From Antedon mediterranea (Eukaryota > Echinodermata > Crinoidea > Comatulida > Antedonidae): DNA of 64,000 bases. Positions 1 to 10,425 of this stretch are shown piece after piece. Location of the stretch: NCBI RefSeq assembly GCF_964355755.1, contig NC_092678.1:11940922-12004921 (forward strand), given 5' to 3'. Position 1 is the stretch's first letter. Each line of letters opens with the position of its first letter. The notes below the pieces were generated by a model. That model was not told where the DNA came from. It ran no database searches and saw only the letters and a list, made by a program, of their open reading frames with translations. A program made the position numbers and the translations under genes.

Positions 1-78
1 AAGTGGCATAAAATAGTATACTGTAAGTATTTAGTGTTTCGTTTACAATTGTAAATTTCTAGAAATATTTTACTGTAC

Positions 79-275
79 CTTCCCAGCAGAAAGGTAATGA
101 CAAACAGACATTTCCAATGGGCATCCACCATTATTGTTGGAGCATGGATTGTCTGGATGACAGAGGGTACCATCACCATTGTAATTGTCTTTGCAAGTGC
201 AGTTGTACTGCAGCCTTCCAGTGTGATAACAATTTGCATTGATGCTGCAGTTATGGTTCACACAAGGATCAATCT
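79..275 (-). CDS. Stabilin-like gene, exon 5: EGF units
   Basis: This exon encodes one complete six-cysteine EGF module with the stabilin-type NGDG turn before the last cysteine, then the first three cysteines of a second unit of the NNGGC type that must be completed in an exon outside the window. The acceptor (TATAG at 276-280 read on the minus strand) and the donor (AAG|GTACAG at 79/78) are both good. The exon enters in phase 1, joining exon 4, and leaves in phase 0. EGF modules of stabilins form the extracellular stalk of scavenger receptors and alternate with FAS1 domains. No FAS1 domain lies inside the window, so the assignment rests on EGF subtype and order. The protein could also be another large EGF-repeat receptor. 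Confidence 0.75.
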
Positions 276-321
276 CTATAAGAAATAACATAAACAGAGT
301 AGTTAGGGCCTCTGTATGTGT

Positions 322-1040
322 GTTCACTTTGTATAGCTTCAGCGCCTAGAAAACCGTGACGCTCAATTGTGACTGTGAGTACGTCGGAGGACCATTACAC
401 TTTATATGCATGCATTATTGTCAGCAATCTAACTAAACAACACACTATGCACTTTTCTGACGGTGTTTCTTTGTACGAATCGTTCAACATTGGGCCCAGC
501 TCATTGCATGATATGATATCATGATCCATCCAGGGACCAAATTGTGTACTGTAGTTACTTTCTAGGCTGACGCATTACGTCATGTACGCTACAGCAAGAT
601 GTTCACGTTCGCCTCTGGGCCTGATATTTTCAGTAAAATTGTAATTTTGAAGACCTGCAGCTCTAGTTTTCAAAATTTTCTTAGCTCAGCCTCAACCATA
701 AAGCTAGTTCTGGAGACTTACATATTTTGTTTCATGTTCAGAAGTATAATAAGTTCAATTTCAGGGACCTAGCAATTCTATTTTATATAATGTTCTCACA
801 GTAGCTCCACCCCAACCATGCTCGGCTGGTCCTGTACACCTAGAATTTCGTTTTAATATTTTAATGTATTTTCCAGGGACCTAATACTTAATAGCTCTAT
901 TTTTCACAAATTCTTTAGCTGGTCCTGGAAAGTTATATATTTCATTTCATATATCAATGTATAATTGCAATTTCCGGAGACCTACAGGGTAGCAGCTCTA
1001 TTTTTCAAAATTTTCTTACAGAGCAGCCTCGCACATTTAC
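322..1040 (-). mobile_element. Old inverted relative of the hAT element, in intron 4
   Basis: Three blocks in this intron match, in reverse orientation, blocks of the hAT element at 5856-7493. About 322-420 resembles the complement of 7265-7345 (both carry CAGCGCCTAGAAAACC). About 465-565 resembles the complement of 7085-7200 (GTACGAATCGTTCAAC). About 600-1020 resembles the complement of 6130-6420 (repeated 'gacctgcagctctagtttt' type sentences). Similarity by eye is roughly 75-85 percent. No terminal inverted repeat or target duplication is visible, so the ends are approximate and this is an older, decayed copy. Confidence 0.6.
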
Positions 1041-1076
1041 AATTTCGCACTCCCAGACAGCAACCACCCTCTGCAA

Positions 1077-1635
1077 TTAACGATATACCTTTTGGCCTGT
1101 GGGTACATTAACGATACCTTTTGGCCTGTGGGTACATTAACGATATACCTTTTGGCCTGTGGGTACATTAACGATATACCTTTTGGCCTGTGGGTACATT
1201 AACGATATACCTTTTGGCCTGTGGGTACATTAACGATATACCTTTTGGCCTGTGGGTACATTAACGATATACCTTTTGGCCTGTGGGTACATTAACGATA
1301 TACCTTTTGGCCTGTGGGTACATTAACGATATACCTTTTGGCCTGTGGGTACATTAACGATATACCTTTTGGCCTGTGGGTACATTAACGATATACCTTT
1401 TGGCCTGTGGGTACATTAACGATATACCTTTTGGCCTGTGGGTACATTAACGATATACCTTTTGGCCTGTGGGTACATTAACGATATACCTTTTGGCCTG
1501 TGGGTACATTAACGATATACCTTTTGGCCTGTGGGTACATTAACGATATACATTTTGGCCTGTGGGTACATTAACGATATACCTTTTGGCCTGTGGGTAC
1601 ATTAACGATATACCTTTTGGCCTGTGGGTACATTA
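1077..1635. repeat. 31-bp minisatellite, about 18 copies
   Basis: The unit ATTAACGATATACC + TTTTGGCCTGTGGGTAC (31 bp) repeats head to tail. Copies begin at 1081, 1112 and 1141 (on the base C of CGATAT) and then every 31 bp to 1606. The second copy is 29 bp because it lacks TA. The copy at 1544 has one C-to-A change. Otherwise the copies look identical, which points to recent amplification or homogenisation. It lies inside intron 4 of the stabilin-like gene and has no spacers, so it is not a CRISPR array. Confidence 0.95.
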
Positions 1636-1834
1636 TATGTTTGCATATATTTTCTATCCTACAATTTACTTGATAAATATAGAATATTGTGATACAATTA
1701 AGGACCTGTATTATTTAAGACCTCTGTATGTGAACAGTGAAGCTCTCAGTATGTAACTTTAACTGTTTTAAAATGTGAGAAAATAAACAAATGGTACAGG
1801 ATCAACAAATATAGTGAGGTGAGAATATACATAC

Positions 1835-1957
1835 CTTGACAATTATAGCCGTCTCCAATGTAACCATGGTTACATGTGCAGTTTATTTCAATGCTCCCTT
1901 GTATTGGTCTACAACTTGCATTGGCATGGCAACCAGCAGCAATGCAAGTTTCAGTTC
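1835..1957 (-). CDS. Stabilin-like gene, exon 4: EGF unit
   Basis: This 123-bp exon is phase 1 at both ends, the classic layout of a movable EGF module. It encodes a single domain with six cysteines in the order C-x4-C-x5-C, then CTC, then NHGYIGDGYNC. The GDG turn is typical of stabilin EGF units. The acceptor is TTTAAG before 1957 and the donor is CAAG|GTATGT after 1835. Its last base plus the first two bases of exon 5 give a Glu codon. The exon is short and no open frame on this strand would reveal it; it was read by hand from splice sites and cysteines. Confidence 0.8.
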
Positions 1958-2355
1958 CTTAAAGAATACAGAATACAGAAATTTATTGGTCCAAAAGGAA
2001 ATTTGTTTCATTGACAAGCTCTCGAACAATTAATTATAAATATAAAAAGTCATGAATACAAAAATACAAGATCTTATCAAAATACGAATAAACATCAAAC
2101 ATAGACAGAAAAATAAAAATACTATATCGTAACATATAAAAATATATATATTAGGGACGTATTATTATTATTAAATTTTCAATCTATCTTTAAATAGTTG
2201 TGTTATATAAATGGCAAGAATTTAGAACAAAAGACGATCATGATCTCCTCTTAGTGGACGTAGCCTGATACTCGATCTGTTTAAAACATAGTACTTATTT
2301 AGTGGGTGTGTGTGGTCATTCATAATCATGATAACTTTATGTAATACTCTTTTTT

Positions 2356-2835
2356 CATGTTTGTTGAATAGTTGGTAGGTCAGAGCCAATCATTTTGCCT
2401 GTACACCTCCTAACTCATGTTTGTTGAATAGTTAGTAGGTCAGAGCCAATCATTTTGCCTGTACACCTCCTAACTCATGTTTGTTGAATAGTTAGTAGGT
2501 CAGAGCCAATCATTTTGCCTGTACACCTCCTAACTCATGTTTGTTGAATAGTTAGTAGGTCAGAGCCAATCATTTTGCCTGTACACCTCCTAACTCATGT
2601 TTGTTGAATAGTTAGTAGGTCAGAGCCAATCATTTTGCCTGTACACCTCCTAACTCATGTTTGTTGAATAGTTAGTAGGTCAGAGCCAATCATTTTGCCT
2701 GTACACCTCCTAACTCATGTTTGTTGAATAGTTAGTAGGTCAGAGCCAATCATTTTGCCTGTACACCTCCTAACTCATGTTTGTTGAATAGTTAGTAGGT
2801 CAGAGCCAATCATTTTGCCTGTACACCTCCTAACT
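2356..2835. repeat. 60-bp minisatellite, exactly 8 copies
   Basis: A 60-bp unit starting CATGTTTGTTGAATAGTTAG and ending CACCTCCTAACT occurs eight times in 480 bp with no length change. The first copy has one A-to-G difference (GTTGG for GTTAG); the other seven appear identical. It sits in intron 3 of the stabilin-like gene. Such uniformity means very recent expansion, gene-conversion-like homogenisation, or an assembly effect. Confidence 0.95.
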
Positions 2836-3393
2836 CGTTCTAATTTTTCTTTTTCTTTGTTCTCATTTGTAAGACCAAAAAACAACTATAAACTAAATGG
2901 TTAAAACACTTTGCACTATACTGTAGCCCTATAGAACATCGTTAATATAGTATTATCAATTTTATATAGTTTTAGTTTTCTTAAGAAATATAGCCTTTGA
3001 TTTGCTTTTTTAAACACGGTATTTGAGACCTTTGTCAATAGTGGTTCCTAAGTATTTTTGTTTGTGATAAAAGATATGAGAAAAAGATATGATTATAATT
3101 CATATTGAATCACTATGATCACAATACAGTATCACTTTAAATGAATTTTGTTTTTTTCCTTCCAATATCACCATACATTTCTTCCCAAAAATGTACAACC
3201 TCTTCAATGGCCATTGAAACTTAACAATGTAAGTACATACTCTATCTTGGTTTGTCTTCTGTAACATGGAAACCAACTTTCTTATGTTTGGCATTTCTTA
3301 TACAGTATTTTAATTGACAGAATACATTTTAAAAATAATTACAGTAATTATAACTTTAAATATGTGTATTATAAAAGGAGCCTATATACATAC

Positions 3394-3489
3394 TCTCAGA
3401 ACAGTTTATCCCTTGATAGTGTGGAAAACAAGAGCAGACACCAGTCCCATCAATACCTGCATCACATACTCCCTGAACACAACTACATT
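3394..3489 (-). CDS. Stabilin-like gene, exon 3: laminin-type EGF unit
   Basis: This 96-bp exon, phase 1 at both ends, encodes a cysteine unit of the pattern CSC-VQG-VC-DAGIDGTGVCSC-x7-GINC. The GTG-x-CxC core is characteristic of the laminin-like EGF units that follow the first EGF repeat in stabilins. The acceptor is TTTTTAG before 3489 and the donor is GAGA|GTATGT after 3394. The split codon with exon 2 encodes Glu and that with exon 4 encodes Arg. Order and spacing relative to exon 2 agree with the N-terminal layout of stabilins. Confidence 0.8.
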
Positions 3490-3748
3490 CTAAAAACAAA
3501 TATCATTTTTTAAATGGAAAAAAACAAAGACAAAAGCTGAGTTTTGTACTGTAGGCAGTACATCTGAGGATTATAGTTGTTTTTTTGATGAATAAAAAAA
3601 ACATACTGGGACACAGAATAGTAAGGACCACAGTATCTCAAAGAGAGGTTCACAAAAGAGAACACAATGGAGACCCACATATATCTCTTTTTAAGGCCTC
3701 TGTTTTCATAAAATCCAAACTTGTTATTTTTTATGTGAAAGGGTCTAC

Positions 3749-3892
3749 CTCCAGAACATGTATTGCCATAGTAACCATCATCACACAATTCACATGCAAG
3801 TCCAGCGAAGTTTCCATGGCAATGACAGAAACCAGTTGATACATTGCAAATACCATTGTTATTGCATGGTGAACTATAACCTCCAGGACATT
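3749..3892 (-). CDS. Stabilin-like gene, exon 2: CPGG-EGF unit
   Basis: This 144-bp phase 1-1 exon begins directly before Cys-Pro-Gly-Gly, the hallmark start of the first EGF repeat in stabilins, and continues through SPCNNNGIC, FCHC and ELCDDGYYGNTC. The acceptor is a strong polypyrimidine tract ending TTTCAG before 3892. The donor is GGAG|GTAGAC after 3749. The codon shared with exon 1 encodes Glu, giving the expected Glu-Cys-Pro-Gly-Gly junction. This junction, reconstructed across an 819-bp intron, is the best single argument for the stabilin assignment. Confidence 0.85.
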
Positions 3893-4711
3893 CTGAAAAA
3901 AAAATATATTTAAACTATTTACTTTCTTACAACTTCTTTTCTCTACTTGAGTTTAATTGCAGAGAGTTACATTGTGGTTTAATATGTTTGGCATTCAAAC
4001 GTACAAAATACATCATCTATTTTATTTTATTTGTATTTTATATACATGTACTCCTGATCACTTCTGAAATCTACAGTATCTGTGAGTTTACTGTAAGTTA
4101 CTTTGGAGGTATATCAGACAGGGCCATAGCCACCAGTACAGTTGGTAAGGTATCAACCTGACCCGTTTGACAACCATGTGGCCTATAGTAGCCAATTGAC
4201 ACCAGAGTTCAATATATTGTACAAAGATTTTGTTAGTATTATTGATCCTGGATTGAATTTAGCATAGTTCTCTACAGTGCACTCGCCTACACACTTACAA
4301 TATATAAAATACATGCATTTCAATGTTCTAAGCATAGCATTCTATTATACAGTATGATAGCCTTAAAGTAATTTAGCTTCTGCTTTATAATCTAAGATAT
4401 TAGGTATTTTTCTAATCTTCCTCTACAGCATTTAATTTGTTGTATGTCTAAAGATTACAGTACCGTACTGTAGCTTCTGGCCCTGCTGAAGTCATTGGTA
4501 CCCATCGTTACCTTTATAAACTCACAATTACTTGCTTGCATTATTGCTTAGAGTGATGGATTATTTTTTACAGTGTAGGTTTCAAGGGCAAGAGGCTTGA
4601 ATAAGAAGGCTGATTCTCTTACTGTACCTTTTGGCAGCCAGAAGCAATTACCTATGGTAAGTATCGTATGTCACAGTGATTATTTTCTAGTTTGGAATGG
4701 AAGATACTAAC

Positions 4712-5270
4712 CATAGCAGGTATTTCCATTGAGATAAAATCCATCGCAACAGTTGATTAAAATAATAGGATTTTCACAGACAAAACGACATCCTTCCAGT
4801 CTGCCATACCCCTCTACTTGGAAATCACATAATGATGTACTATTCTCAGCTATGTCACCATTTACACAGGGCTCAACAACTGATGTATCACATGGCTGAC
4901 ATTCAGATATTAACTTTTGTATACCACTACGGTCACATCTTGAATAAACCGTTCTCTTCTGTCTGTCAAATATGTCTGAAATATGTCCAGCATATCTCTT
5001 TGGCACTTTTGCTAACCTGTTTGTATTTGTGTTTTCAGATTTCAGAGTATTAAAATGTTTTTCTATAACTGTACTTGAATCTGCAGTATTTAAGTTTGCC
5101 AGCAGGTATATGATAAAAAAACAATAAAATGTAGGGAAATGTTCGGGTAATAAGAATAATTTTACCGATTTACAACATGGTCCGTTTCCAAATTTCAGTC
5201 TAGGCCTAGGCCACTCACCACCACCTCCAATGGAGTTCAGGTGCGAGGCATACTTATCGGCAACGATCAT
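4712..5270 (-). CDS. Stabilin-like gene, exon 1: N-terminal cysteine module
   Basis: From the ATG at 5270 the protein starts with about 37 polar residues, then a hydrophobic stretch (FYCFFIIYLLANLN) resembling a signal peptide or signal anchor, a basic RQKR furin-like site near residue 105, and a cysteine module (RCD...CQPCD...CDF...GCRFVC...NCCDGFYLNGNTC). The module matches the amino-terminal module of stabilins, which ends directly before the CPGG-EGF repeat. The donor TATG|GTTAGT at 4712/4711 is phase 1. The frame is open upstream to 5312 but that codon is TTG. A possible acceptor (TACTGCAG) next to 5080 means that the real start could lie in an upstream exon and part of this stretch could be intron. 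The start is therefore uncertain; the cysteine module is firm. Confidence 0.75.
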
Positions 5271-5630
5271 TGTCCGAGTCTGGTCCTCATTGGTCCTGAC
5301 CCCACAAAACAAACTACTCTACAGTAAGTTATTACGTGTAATTATTTATAATGAAAAACCTTTTTTAACAGTCAATTTAGAATGCCATCTGCCATTTGTC
5401 ACCAATATTAATTCGCAAATATTTTAAGATCCTGGCTACTCTACTGCGGCGGCGATTATTAAGGTAGTACTACTGTAGCTAGCTGGCTAGTGTTTGAAAG
5501 GTGGTGACTTAATTGTTGTTGTCACGTGTTAACAGAAATTCCTTTCCTATGACAATACAGTACTGTAGTGTAGTATATTGTTTACATTGTTCAGAAGGCC
5601 CTTTTGTATGGAACGCCGTTTACGCAACAT

Positions 5631-5815
5631 TTCGATGATATGAATTTTATGACGCGATATGTGAATGAAATGCATCGATATGAATTGAATGGCGTGATAT
5701 ATGAATGAAATGTTTTGAATTGAATGCTTTGAATTGAATGTTTTGAATGAAATGTTTTGAATTGAATGTTTTGAATAAAATGTTTTGAATGAACAGTAAA
5801 ATTCAGCAACATTGA
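5631..5815. repeat. Degenerate GAATGAAATG/GAATTGAATG repeat
   Basis: Short units of the type TGAATGAAATGTTTTGAATT recur about eight times with small changes, just outside the left end of the hAT insertion. The open frame read through it on the minus strand (repeated FKTFHS-like words) is an artefact of the repeat and is not called as a gene. Confidence 0.75.
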
Positions 5816-6744
5816 ATTGAATGTCTTCAAAACGTTAGAGAACGTTACTTGAAGGCAGGGGTGGCGCCAGGATCTTCCCGACGCGGGGGCTACATTCCCC
5901 GACGAGGGGGCTATGCGAGCGAAGCGAGCATCACTAGGCTGGGGGCCAGGGGGCCGCCAAGGGCCCCCGGTGGGGGTCCAGGGGGGCGAAGCCCCCGGAA
6001 GCAACGCGTTCTAGCGTCATTTGAGGTCATTTTAATCAGATTTAGGGTAGCCATTTTTTATAATGCATAAATAAAATACTGCGTGCAAAAAAACGATGCG
6101 CGATGACTGTTTCAATCCATATTTTTCAATTTAAAAAATAAAAGTTCAAAGAAAATTTAGAAAAATAGAGTTGGAGGTCCCGGAAATTGGACTTATTATA
6201 CTTCAAAACATGAAACAAAATATATAAGTCCCTATCAAGGTTGTGACTGAGCTAAGAAATGTTTGAAAAATAGAGATGTTAGGTCCCAGAAAATGCACTT
6301 CTTGTACTTCGAAATATGACCAGCTTTATTGTTGGGGCTGAGCTAAGAAACTGTTTAAAACTAGAGCTGCAGGTCTTCAAAAAATTGCATTTTATACTTC
6401 GGAAACATCAGGCATAGATGCTTAAAAAACGCAAGCGTAGACCTTTTTCAGTCGGGGAAATAAGTTTATTCCTCCCAAGTGTATGCGTGCGTACCATCTG
6501 GACTTCCGAGTGGTGAGAAATTCATGACATACAGGACATTGAAAATGTAATAACTTAGCTATAATAAGATGTTGGCTAAGCGAAAATGGCATGTTTTTTT
6601 GCTTAGTAATGGATGAAAAATTTATTTTAGGTGCCCCACGGTACAGAATGTTACTTGTAAATTAAAAAAATTGGTGAACATACGAACAATTAACATATTT
6701 CGTTTTTGCTGTAGTGTAGCGTACGTCGACGCAGTACACGACGT

Positions 6745-7395
6745 AACCGTCAGTAAACTTCGCCTGGAAAATAACTACAGTACACATTTTGGTCCCTGGA
6801 TGGAACATGATATCACGCGTCTCGACCCAACGTTGAACGATTCGTACAAAGGGATACCGCCAGACAAGTGCGAACCTAGCTATTGTTTAGTAGTAAGTTA
6901 GATCGCTGGCAATAATGAGTGCATATAAAGTGCATAATATCACTCTGACGTACTCTCTCACGGTCAATGAAACGTCGCGGTTTTCTAGGCGCTGAAGCTA
7001 GCTACGAAGTGATCGCGAACGCTTTTTACTGTATATTATATTCCCCGACAAAAAAGTACCCGTGTTTCCTTCGGTAACCGTCGGTAAACTTCGCCTGGAA
7101 AATAACTACATTACACATTTTGGTCCCTGGATGGAACTTGATATCACGCGTCTCGACCCAACGTTGAACGATTCGTACAAAGGGATACCGCCAGACAAGT
7201 GCGTACCTAGCTAATGTTTAGTAGTAAGTTAGATCGCTGGCAATATAATGAATGCATAAAAGTGCATAATAGCCCTCTGACGTACTCTCACGGTCAATGG
7301 AACGTCATGGTTTTCTAGGCGCTGAAGCTATATAAAGTGAACGCGAACGTTTTTTACTGTAGGGCCTATATTATATTCCCCGACAAAAAGTACCC
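6745..7395. repeat. Internal 331-bp tandem duplication in the hAT element
   Basis: The block starting GTAAACTTCGCCTGG at 6753 recurs at 7084. Both copies run through TTTTGGTCCCTGGATGGAAC, GTTGAACGATTCGTACAAAG and CTAGGCGCTGAAGCTA to ATTCCCCGACAAAAA. The two copies differ by a few substitutions and small indels. The duplication explains much of the element's length and contains no credible coding frame. Confidence 0.85.
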
Positions 7396-7407
7396 GTGTT
7401 CCCCGAC

Positions 7408-7435
7408 GGGGGGGGGGGGGGGGGGGGGGGGGGGG
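7408..7435. repeat. Poly-G run of about 28 bases
   Basis: An uninterrupted G run sits in the GC-rich right arm of the hAT element. Its exact length is likely unreliable in any assembly. G-runs of this length can fold into quadruplexes. Confidence 0.95.
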
Positions 7436-7550
7436 CTAGGCTCCCCGACGAGGGGGCTAGAGCCCCCGTAGCCCCCCGCTGGCGCCACCACTGCTTGAAG
7501 GTTAAAGTTTAACGGACGTCAAAAATGATTCACACATTCACGTTGTTTGA

Positions 7551-9280
7551 ATGTTATTTCCAACCAAACGTAATGGTAATATTGAAACCATTGAAATACC
7601 AGCAGAGTGTCAGTGTATTGCTACTGCGTACGCGCAACGAACCAGAGAAACAAAAGGGGAATGGATAGTGGAACCGAAGGGTTGTTCTAGTCTAGATGAG
7701 AATGGCCTCGTCGTAGATCGAACAGTACAGTAGTAGACCCAAATGCTCATTCATTCCAGCTACCTATAAAATGCTGATCCTGCAAAGAAAGTGATTTTGG
7801 CTGGTACGAAAGTTGGTGTCCTTACTCCAGTCACGATAGATGTAAGATTTAGTTTAATCTTAATTGGCGCCGCCAACGGATTTGAGGCAGATGAGCGTCG
7901 AAAACGCTACTGTGAGTGTGTTGCAGTTAATTACTAAGAAACATTAGTTAAAAGCAAGTAGAAATAAATGTTTGGTCATTGTTTAAAGACGCTATGAGAG
8001 AAGTCATTGTGGTTACTGTTGCAAACCAGCTTGTATTGGCTTTTCTGAGTGTCTGTATCTGGCAAAGTAGTAAGTTTCGATAAGAATAGACAAGTTTAAC
8101 ATGTTAACGAAATGTAGCGATGACATGATTTAATGTTCTGTTTATTTGATCAGTTATGTATGTTATATTTTAGTATTGAATGAGACTGTTGGAATAAAAC
8201 AACTTCATCTCAAACCCTAATACATGTGCTCATTTTAGTCTCCGTACAGTCGTCTTGAGCAAATTTCCTACAATAGACCTTTCCAGTTACTACCAGAACA
8301 GTAAATAACGAGACACCGTCTATTAGCGGGTTGCCTGTGTATTGGGCGGAGTTGTATGAACGTAGCACAAACGGTGTAAAACATCAGCACCATGGTCAGA
8401 TCCAGAAGTTGTTAGGCGATTATCAAGACGTGTTTGCTGCCAGTGACGCCGATCTTGGACGAACTGGACTATTGAAGCACGACAAAAAAATCAAGTGTGC
8501 TGCCCCGGTACGAGAGCCCCCACGGCGACAACCTATGGCAAACCAGGAGGAAATAGAGAAACAGGTACGAGACTTGTTAGAACGATAAGTGATCGAACCA
8601 GCAGAAAGCCCTTGGGCTTCGAATGTTGTGTTTGTGTCAAAGAAAGATGGGACGAAACGATTCTGTGTGGATTATAGGCGGCTGAATCACCTTACTGTCA
8701 AAGAAGCGTATCCGTTGCCGAGAATCGATGTTCTCTTGATGCATTATCGGGGGCAAAATGGTTCTCTACCTTAGATTTGGCCTCCGGTTATTTGCAAGTA
8801 GAGTTGGACGAGGACGCTAAACAGAAGGCGGCATTCGTAGTACGAGGTGTCCATTTTATGTGGACTGTAATGCATTTTGGACTGTGTAACGCGCCGTCTA
8901 CGTTTGAACGACTCATAGAACGGATATTGAACAGGATGCAGTGGAAAGAGTTAGTGATCTACTTAGACGATGTGATTGTGTATGCCAAGTCTATAGAGGA
9001 CGAGATAAGCAGGTTGGGATCAGCGATTCTGAGACGCAGGGCTAATTGAACCCTAAGAAGTGTAGACTCTTTCAGACAGGACGAGACGCAACTGCAGCTA
9101 GCTGCTGTACGTGTGCGAGAGGCATTGAAAAAGAGCGCCCGGAGGCAGAAGCGGTTATATGACCAATTGGCAGATGGACCTTCCTTGAACAAAGGAAGTT
9201 TTGTACTCATGTACGACAAAACCAAGAGAAAAGGAATCTCTCCAAAACTGGAGAGTTGTTAGCATTGTCCTAACCTGATC
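7551..9280 (+). pseudogene. Ty3/gypsy pol remnant, internally deleted
   Basis: Three pieces of one Ty3/gypsy polyprotein lie in order. A protease-RT linker at about 7560-7860 has GEWIVEP and AGTKVGVLTPV words. Reverse transcriptase at about 8331-9030 has ASNVVFVSKKDG, FCVDYRRLN, LDLASGYLQVELD and FGLCNAPSTFERL, with the catalytic YLDD at 8960-8971. The C-terminal end of integrase is at about 9085-9280 (RQKRLYDQ, KGISPKL, W-V box). RNase H and the integrase core are missing. An in-frame TAA at 8586-8588 and a frameshift near 8745 kill the RT. About 370 bp at 7870-8240 is unrelated AT-rich DNA inserted into the linker. It is dead and cannot make its own enzymes. Confidence 0.88.
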
Positions 9281-9356
9281 TGCAAAAAGATGTCGGAAGT
9301 AACTTAACGGATCCGGCTAAGTCCCAAAGAGAAGTACCGGGTAGATTGAAAACATA

Positions 9357-9844
9357 AAGGTATGCAAAGAGTGCAAGTCCGAGTTTTCTACTGTGACGGC
9401 GCTACATGGGCACCGAGAAACAAAACACCCTAGGGATTTTGTTTGCAAATTTTGCGGTGGAAGATTTAAGGAAAGTCTGCTCTGGACCGGCACGGAACTA
9501 GAAACCACCTGTATACTCATTCCGGTGGATTGCGGTGGCGACCAGGCCCGGCGAAAGAGGACAAGTTACGTGCCGCATTGCCGGAAATTGAACTGTCGCC
9601 AGGTACGCAGTCCTTGTTGGACGAGATGATGAAGGGAGAAGACCCGGTGCCGAAGAAAGTCCATCGAGTCTCAAAGAGAAAGTCCACTTTTCTCTCCGAT
9701 GAGACCCGAGAGGCCCTGGCATCGGATGGTACCGGTTTTTTAGAACGAAGGGTTGCAGACCGGGTTGCTAAAGTAATCAAGAAGAAGAAACTCACACATT
9801 ACCGAGACGGAAGTGTCAGCCTACACTGTAAAAAATATGGGTAA
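9357..9844 (+). pseudogene. Zinc-finger and basic-tail fragment of unknown retroelement origin
   Basis: Read across one frameshift near 9500-9530, the segment encodes two C2H2-like fingers (VCKECKSEF...LHGHRETKH and FVCKFCGGRF), the second damaged before its histidines. A 104-codon lysine-rich tail follows (9530-9844) with KKVHRVSKRKS and AKVIKKKKLTHY words. It starts about 80 bp after the gypsy ruin and precedes the SGNH and DIRS-like pieces on the same strand, so it may be the leading ORF of that element. I do not recognise the family. A chance juxtaposition with an unrelated gene fragment is possible. Confidence 0.5.
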
Positions 9845-10425
9845 ACTATACTGGGTAAATTTAATATCCTCTTTTGTTGACAGAAGAATACTTGTTGGAT
9901 TAGCTAGTTATTTTATTTCTCTTAATCCCGTAAAGAATGCGGCAGAGGCATAGTAGACCCTCTGTCTAAGTTTTGTTTGATTTGTTTTTTCTTTAAAAAA
10001 ATTGTTATTGATGATTTAGGGGACGAATCGTTCTGGGAGGGGGGGGGGGGGGAATTTTTGATAATGCGTGATGACATCGGTGTTGGTCAAATTGATCTTC
10101 ATTCTACCCTGCCTAAACCTTCCAGCCTCGCAAGACGAGCCAACCTACGAAGAAAGTTGTCCAGACCAAGGCATCCGTCCAACTTGCAAATCGAACTCCA
10201 AAACCAACACATAGCACCAGGCTTTCTTTGAGACGATGTGGTCTTTGATGGTGGGCGGCATGCATGTTTTATTTGCAACCGATGCTATGATGGACATCCT
10301 GGGAAGAGCAAGAGTATGGTAATACTTTTTCCCTGTACACTTTTTTTTTCATTTTTTGAAATTACAATGTACATACTTATTGTTTCGTTAACATTCTTAT
10401 AACATTTTTAAAACTACCTTTACAG
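9845..10425. other. Non-coding stretch between zinc-finger and SGNH pieces
   Basis: No clear gene is seen. It holds a run of about 13 G at 10038-10051. Around 10235-10315 there is a possible Cys-rich fragment (words like ACFICNRCYDG when read in one frame) that could be a zinc-binding remnant, but it is too short to call. Confidence 0.4.

Larger units (their letters stand above)
5848..7501. mobile_element. Non-autonomous hAT element with 8-bp target duplication
   Basis: The element proper is 5856-7493 (1638 bp). Its ends are CAGGGGTGGCGCCAG on the left and the complement of CAGTGGTGGCGCCAG on the right, 14 of 15 bases matching. They are flanked by the identical octamer CTTGAAGG at 5848-5855 and 7494-7501. 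CAG(G/T)GG ends plus an 8-bp duplication are diagnostic of the hAT superfamily. The ends are GC-rich (CCCCGACGAGGGGGCTA words in both arms), with a GCGAGCGAAGCGAGC palindrome near 5908. No transposase frame is present, so movement would depend on a partner elsewhere. Confidence 0.88.

Noticed and set aside
1077-1635. CRISPR-like array of regularly spaced identical units
   Set aside because: The 31-bp units abut with no variable spacers and lie in a eukaryotic intron; it is a minisatellite.
4130-4230. tRNA-like segment (AGTTGGTAAGG A-box-like word) in intron 1
   Set aside because: The B box is poor and no cloverleaf forms; at most a very old SINE, not strong enough to list.
5270-5312. Longer start for the stabilin-like exon 1
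   Set aside because: The codon at 5312 is TTG; the first ATG in the frame is at 5270, and an upstream exon is also possible.
5591-6070. Open frames of 137 codons (minus) and 73 codons (plus)
   Set aside because: They run through a simple GAATGAAATG repeat and the GC-rich end of a hAT element; composition artefacts.
6671-6901. 76-codon open frame in the hAT element
   Set aside because: The duplicated copy at 7076-7395 does not keep the frame and no family similarity is visible.
7911-8222. Solo LTR (TGTGAGTG...) inserted in the gypsy linker
   Set aside because: No matching second border or target duplication could be identified.
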